The translations under genes were made by a program, and so were the position numbers. A DNA stretch of 64,000 bases from Diaphorobacter sp. HDW4A. Lineage in GTDB: Bacteria; Pseudomonadota; Gammaproteobacteria; Burkholderiales; Burkholderiaceae_C. Below are positions 61,105-64,000 of the stretch, one piece after another. The notes beneath the pieces were generated by a model that worked only from the letters and a program-made list of their open reading frames with translations, did not search any database and had not been told where the DNA came from. Within the stretch, counting starts at the first letter, position 1. Each line of letters begins with the position of its first letter. Location: assembly GCF_011305995.1 (NCBI RefSeq), contig NZ_CP049910.1:6028501-6092500 (forward strand), written 5' to 3'.

Positions 61105-62121
61105 ATGAGCCACAACGATCTGTCGATGATCCAGCGCCGCACCCTGTTGCAGGGGGCGGCGGCGCTTGCAGGTGTTCATCTGGTTTCGGGCGCGCATGCG
61201 CAAGCGGGCAAGGACCACTGGCCCAGCAAGCCGATCAAGCTCATCGTGCCCTACAACGCGGGCGGCGCGACCGACATTCTGGCGAGGGCGTTCGGCGAGG
61301 GCCTGTCCAAGCGATTGGGTCAGCCAATCATTGTCGACAACCGACCCGGCGCATCGGGCATTGTCGGCACCGATGCGGTGGCCAAGGCCGTGCCAGATGG
61401 GCACACGCTGCTGATGTCGCTGAGCTCGTCGATGCTGGTCAATCAATACCTGTTCACCAAGCTGCCCTACCACCCGATCAAGGACATTGCGCTGGTCTCG
61501 CAGGTGAGCACCGCTCCGGTGGTGCTTGCGGTGCATCCATCGGTGCCGGTCAAGAACATGAAGGAGTTGCTGGCCTATGCCAAGGCCAATCGTGGCAAGC
61601 TGAGCTACGGCTCCTACGGAGTGGGCTCGTATGCGCATCTGGCGGGCGCCTACATCAGCAAGATCACCAACTCCGACATGAACCACGCGGCCTACAAGGG
61701 TGAGAGCCAGGCGATTCAGGAGCTCATCAGCGGACAGTACCAGTTCGGCTTTTTGAGCGCGCAGAACGTCAAGCCGCATGCCGATACCGGCCGCATCAAG
61801 GCGATTGCGGTGACGGGACGCCAGCGCATGGTGGTGATGCCCGATGTGCCCACCATTTATGAACAGGGGGTGCAGGACGACGCATTCTCTGTGGTCGGCT
61901 GGATTGCGATGGGTGCGCCTGCGGGTGTATCCAAGGACATCATCACGCAGCTGTATGCGCATTTGCTGGAGGTCTCCAAGGACCCCAAAGTGCAGGAGCG
62001 CATCACGGGAGCGGGCTTTGCGCCGCTGATGAGCACGCCCGACCAGTTCCGCGAGAACTACCAGCGCGACATGCCCGTGTGGAAGGCGCTGGTGGAGACG
62101 GCCGGGGCCAAGCTCGATTGA
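61105..62121 (+). CDS. Bug/TctC-family periplasmic substrate-binding protein
   Basis: 338 aa from ATG 61105 (AAGGAG upstream). The N-terminus IQRRTLLQGAAALAG is twin-arginine-like, so export may be by Tat. Bug motifs: WPSKPIKLIVPYNAGGATDI, GQPIIVDNRPGASGIVGTDA, PYHPIKDIALVSQVSTAPVV. It follows the CoA-transferase by 99 bp and precedes the nitronate-monooxygenase-like gene by 30 bp. No TctAB permease is present in the window. It may bind a carboxylate linked to the same pathway. Confidence 0.93.
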   Translation: MSHNDLSMIQRRTLLQGAAALAGVHLVSGAHAQAGKDHWPSKPIKLIVPYNAGGATDILARAFGEGLSKRLGQPIIVDNRPGASGIVGTDAVAKAVPDGHTLLMSLSSSMLVNQYLFTKLPYHPIKDIALVSQVSTAPVVLAVHPSVPVKNMKELLAYAKANRGKLSYGSYGVGSYAHLAGAYISKITNSDMNHAAYKGESQAIQELISGQYQFGFLSAQNVKPHADTGRIKAIAVTGRQRMVVMPDVPTIYEQGVQDDAFSVVGWIAMGAPAGVSKDIITQLYAHLLEVSKDPKVQERITGAGFAPLMSTPDQFRENYQRDMPVWKALVETAGAKLD

Positions 62122-62151
62122 CAAACATATACAGGACACAGGACATCACGC

Positions 62152-63129
62152 ATGAAGACGCGCATCACCGAACTCTTTGGCATCGAGCACCCCATCATTC
62201 AGGGCGGCATGCACTACGTGGGGCTGGCGGAGTTGGCATCGGCGGTCTCCAACGCGGGCGGGCTCGGCATCATCACCGGGCTCACGCAGCGCACGCCCGA
62301 GTTGCTCGCCAATGAGATCGCGCGCTGCCGCGCAATGACCAACAAGCCCTTCGGCGTGAACCTCAGTTTTCTGCCGGCAGTGAATCCTCCCGACTATGCG
62401 GGATACATCCGCGCCATCATCGACGGTGGTGTGAAGGTCGTTGAGACCGCAGGCAACAACCCGCAGAAGTGGCTGCCGATGATGAAGGATGCGGGCATCA
62501 AGGTGATCCACAAATGCACCTCGGTGCGCCATGCGCTCAAGGCCGAATCGATTGGCTGCGATGCGATCAGCGTGGACGGCTTCGAGTGCGGCGGCCATCC
62601 AGGTGAAGACGATGTGCCCAACTTCATCCTGCTGCCCCGTGCGGCCGAGGAGCTGAAGATCCCGTTCGTCGCGTCGGGTGGCATGGCTGATGGGCGTTCG
62701 CTCGTGGCCGCGCTCGCGCTCGGCGCGGACGGCATGAACATGGGCACGCGCTTCATGGCGACAGTGGAAGCGCCGATCCACGACAACGTGAAGCAGGCCA
62801 TCGTGCAGGCGAGCGAGCTGGACACCCGCATCGTCATGCGCCCGCTGCGCAACACCGAGCGCGTGTTTGCCAATGCCGCCACAGACGAGGTGCTGCGCAA
62901 GGAGCGGGAGCTCGGCAGCCGCATTCGCTTCGAGGACATCGCCGCCGAGCTCGCCGGGGCCTATCCGCGCATCATGCAGCAGGGCGACATGCAAAGTGGC
63001 GTCTGGTCCTGTGGCATGGTTGTGGGGCTGATCAATGATGTGCCGACCGTGCAGCAACTCATCGACCGCATCATAGGCGAGGCCCACGCCATCATTGACC
63101 AGCGGCTCGCTGGTATCTCCGCCGCCTGA
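62152..63129 (+). CDS. nitronate monooxygenase-like FMN protein (NPD/2-nitropropane dioxygenase family)
   Basis: 325 aa TIM-barrel flavoprotein. FMN-binding and class motifs: IIQGGMHYVGLAELASAVSN-AGGLGIITG, FGVNLSFLPAVNPPDYAGYI, DAISVDGFECGGHPGEDD, PFVASGGMADGRSLVAALAL-GADGMNMGTRF. It oxidises nitronates in well-studied members, but many homologues in CoA-ester clusters may instead be enoyl reductases or detoxification enzymes. It lies between the Bug protein and an AMP-binding ligase, on the same strand with short gaps. Confidence 0.9.
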   Translation: MKTRITELFGIEHPIIQGGMHYVGLAELASAVSNAGGLGIITGLTQRTPELLANEIARCRAMTNKPFGVNLSFLPAVNPPDYAGYIRAIIDGGVKVVETAGNNPQKWLPMMKDAGIKVIHKCTSVRHALKAESIGCDAISVDGFECGGHPGEDDVPNFILLPRAAEELKIPFVASGGMADGRSLVAALALGADGMNMGTRFMATVEAPIHDNVKQAIVQASELDTRIVMRPLRNTERVFANAATDEVLRKERELGSRIRFEDIAAELAGAYPRIMQQGDMQSGVWSCGMVVGLINDVPTVQQLIDRIIGEAHAIIDQRLAGISAA

Positions 63130-63155
63130 AGCAGAATCTTCGCTTCCGATCCACC

Positions 63156-64000
63156 ATGACCACAACGCCCCATCCGCTGGCCGCCGCGCCGTTTCGCACC
63201 GTTTCGGACATGCTGCGCCTTCACGCCGATGCGCAGCCCGATCATCCCGCGCTGCGCGACGAAGCCGAGGCGCTGAGCTACGGTGAGCTCGACGCGCTGG
63301 TCGACCGCATCGCCGCCTCGTTGCAACGCGACGGCGTGCGCCGGGGCGACGTGGTCGGCATCTGCGCGCTGAACTCGGTGCGTTACGGAGCGGTGTTTCT
63401 CGGCGCGCTGCGCGCCGGTGCAGCCGTGGCGCCGCTCGCGCCTTCGTCGACCAGCGACACGCTCGCGTCGATGCTGAGCGACTCGGGTGCCAAGCTGTGG
63501 TTCACGGACGCGGCAGCCGATGTCTCGGCGCTCGATTCCAGCCTGCCGTGCATCTCGCTCGACGGTATCGCGCTCGGGCGCATGTTCGATCCGTGGCTTG
63601 CCACAGCGGGCAGCAAGCCGCAGCGTGTCGATGTGGTGCCGGGCGATGCGTTCAACATCATCTACTCGTCGGGCACTACGGGCACGCCCAAGGGCATCGT
63701 GCAGTCGCACGGCATGCGCTGGGCGCATGTGCAGCGAGGGGCGGCCAACGCCTACGGGCCGCAATCGGTCACGCTGCTCGCGACGCCGCTGTATTCCAAC
63801 ACCACGCTGGTGATCTTCTTTCCCTCGCTCGCTTACGGTGGCAGCGTGGTGCTCGTGAAGAAGTTCGATGCGGCGCGCTATCTGCGCCTGGCCGAGCAGC
63901 AGCGCGTGACGCATGCCATCCTTGTGCCGGTGCAGTATCAGCGCATCATGGCGCTCGCGGATTTCGGCACGCACGATCTCTCGTCGTTCCAGTTCAAGTT
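63156..64000 (+). CDS. AMP-binding acyl-CoA ligase (N-terminal part, cut by window end)
   Basis: Starts at ATG 63156, 26 bp after the nitronate-monooxygenase-like gene, and runs off the right edge after 281 codons. It reads TTTPHPLAAAPFRTVSDMLR, then ALSYGELDALVDRIAASL, and the P-loop YSSGTTGTPKGIVQS, so it belongs to the acyl/aryl-CoA ligase superfamily. The A-x-Y-x-P region (LLATPLYSNTTL) replaces the usual aromatic-substrate hallmark, so substrate class cannot be told from this half. Likely activates an acid of the same pathway as the CoA-transferase. Confidence 0.85.
   Translation, partial: MTTTPHPLAAAPFRTVSDMLRLHADAQPDHPALRDEAEALSYGELDALVDRIAASLQRDGVRRGDVVGICALNSVRYGAVFLGALRAGAAVAPLAPSSTSDTLASMLSDSGAKLWFTDAAADVSALDSSLPCISLDGIALGRMFDPWLATAGSKPQRVDVVPGDAFNIIYSSGTTGTPKGIVQSHGMRWAHVQRGAANAYGPQSVTLLATPLYSNTTLVIFFPSLAYGGSVVLVKKFDAARYLRLAEQQRVTHAILVPVQYQRIMALADFGTHDLSSFQFK

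Noticed and set aside
1-64000. CRISPR arrays, insertion sequences, prophage or integron features
   Set aside because: No regularly spaced direct repeats, transposase or integrase motifs were seen on either strand.

Overview
The window is GC-rich (about 60-65% by eye), densely coded DNA. It reads as the chromosome of a betaproteobacterium of the order Burkholderiales, most likely family Comamonadaceae (Comamonas-like). That placement is an inference from the many Bug/TctC-type binding proteins, an Omp32-type porin followed by a tiny membrane protein, a leucine/isovalerate (liu) cluster, a double-length UvrA, and Comamonadaceae-style intergenic palindromes. I saw no rRNA, tRNA, CRISPR array, phage or insertion sequence.

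Layout. (1) 1-3620, minus strand: a five-gene unit iclR - pepE - DUF1177 - aroM - Bug binding protein, with a palindromic operator-like site upstream of iclR. (2) 3796-10319: a YetF-like membrane protein, an aldo/keto reductase, a YchJ protein, a hybrid histidine kinase convergent with a NarL/LuxR response regulator, a repeat-containing lipoprotein and a HAD phosphatase. (3) 10325-25314: an AraC regulator divergent from an acyl-CoA ligase, then a leucine-catabolic block (MCC beta subunit, methylglutaconyl-CoA hydratase, DUF4126 membrane protein, MCC alpha subunit, HMG-CoA lyase). It is interrupted by a 485-bp imperfect palindrome and followed by GhrA, a YbaK protein, a DUF1289 protein and a DsbA-like isomerase. 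(4) 25442-29290: three tandem paralogues of an unrecognised exported protein, one intact, one frameshifted and one internally deleted. (5) 29681-35582: a highly expressed-looking MHS-type transporter, a porin, a 47-aa membrane protein and two orphan LivK-like binding proteins. (6) 35924-47795: a 1933-aa tandem UvrA, a putative small RNA, pyrC, a NYN/OST-HTH protein, DUF3025, htpX, an aldo/keto reductase and a VUT-family transporter. (7) 47844-64000: a catabolic island with a LysR regulator, an HpaB-like flavin monooxygenase, a complete branched-chain-type ABC transporter (binding protein plus LivHMGF), a flavoprotein monooxygenase, a RidA-like protein, a DUF1028 protein, an ArgE/DapE-type deacylase, a CaiB-type CoA-transferase, a Bug binding protein, a nitronate-monooxygenase-like protein and the start of an AMP-binding ligase.

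How it fits together. The liu block would take methylcrotonyl-CoA to acetoacetate and acetyl-CoA, but the isovaleryl-CoA dehydrogenase is not in the window. The 3' island looks like an import-and-degrade pathway for an unknown small, probably nitrogen-containing and possibly aromatic compound: ABC uptake, two oxygenases, hydrolytic or deaminating steps, then CoA activation. Its substrate cannot be read from sequence. The observations I rate most worth following are the palindrome with compensatory hairpin changes, the decaying triplet of exported proteins, the double UvrA, the degenerate LivG signature, the lipoprotein with five DUF4177-like repeats, the aroM/pepE/DUF1177 operon and the putative small RNA upstream of pyrC.
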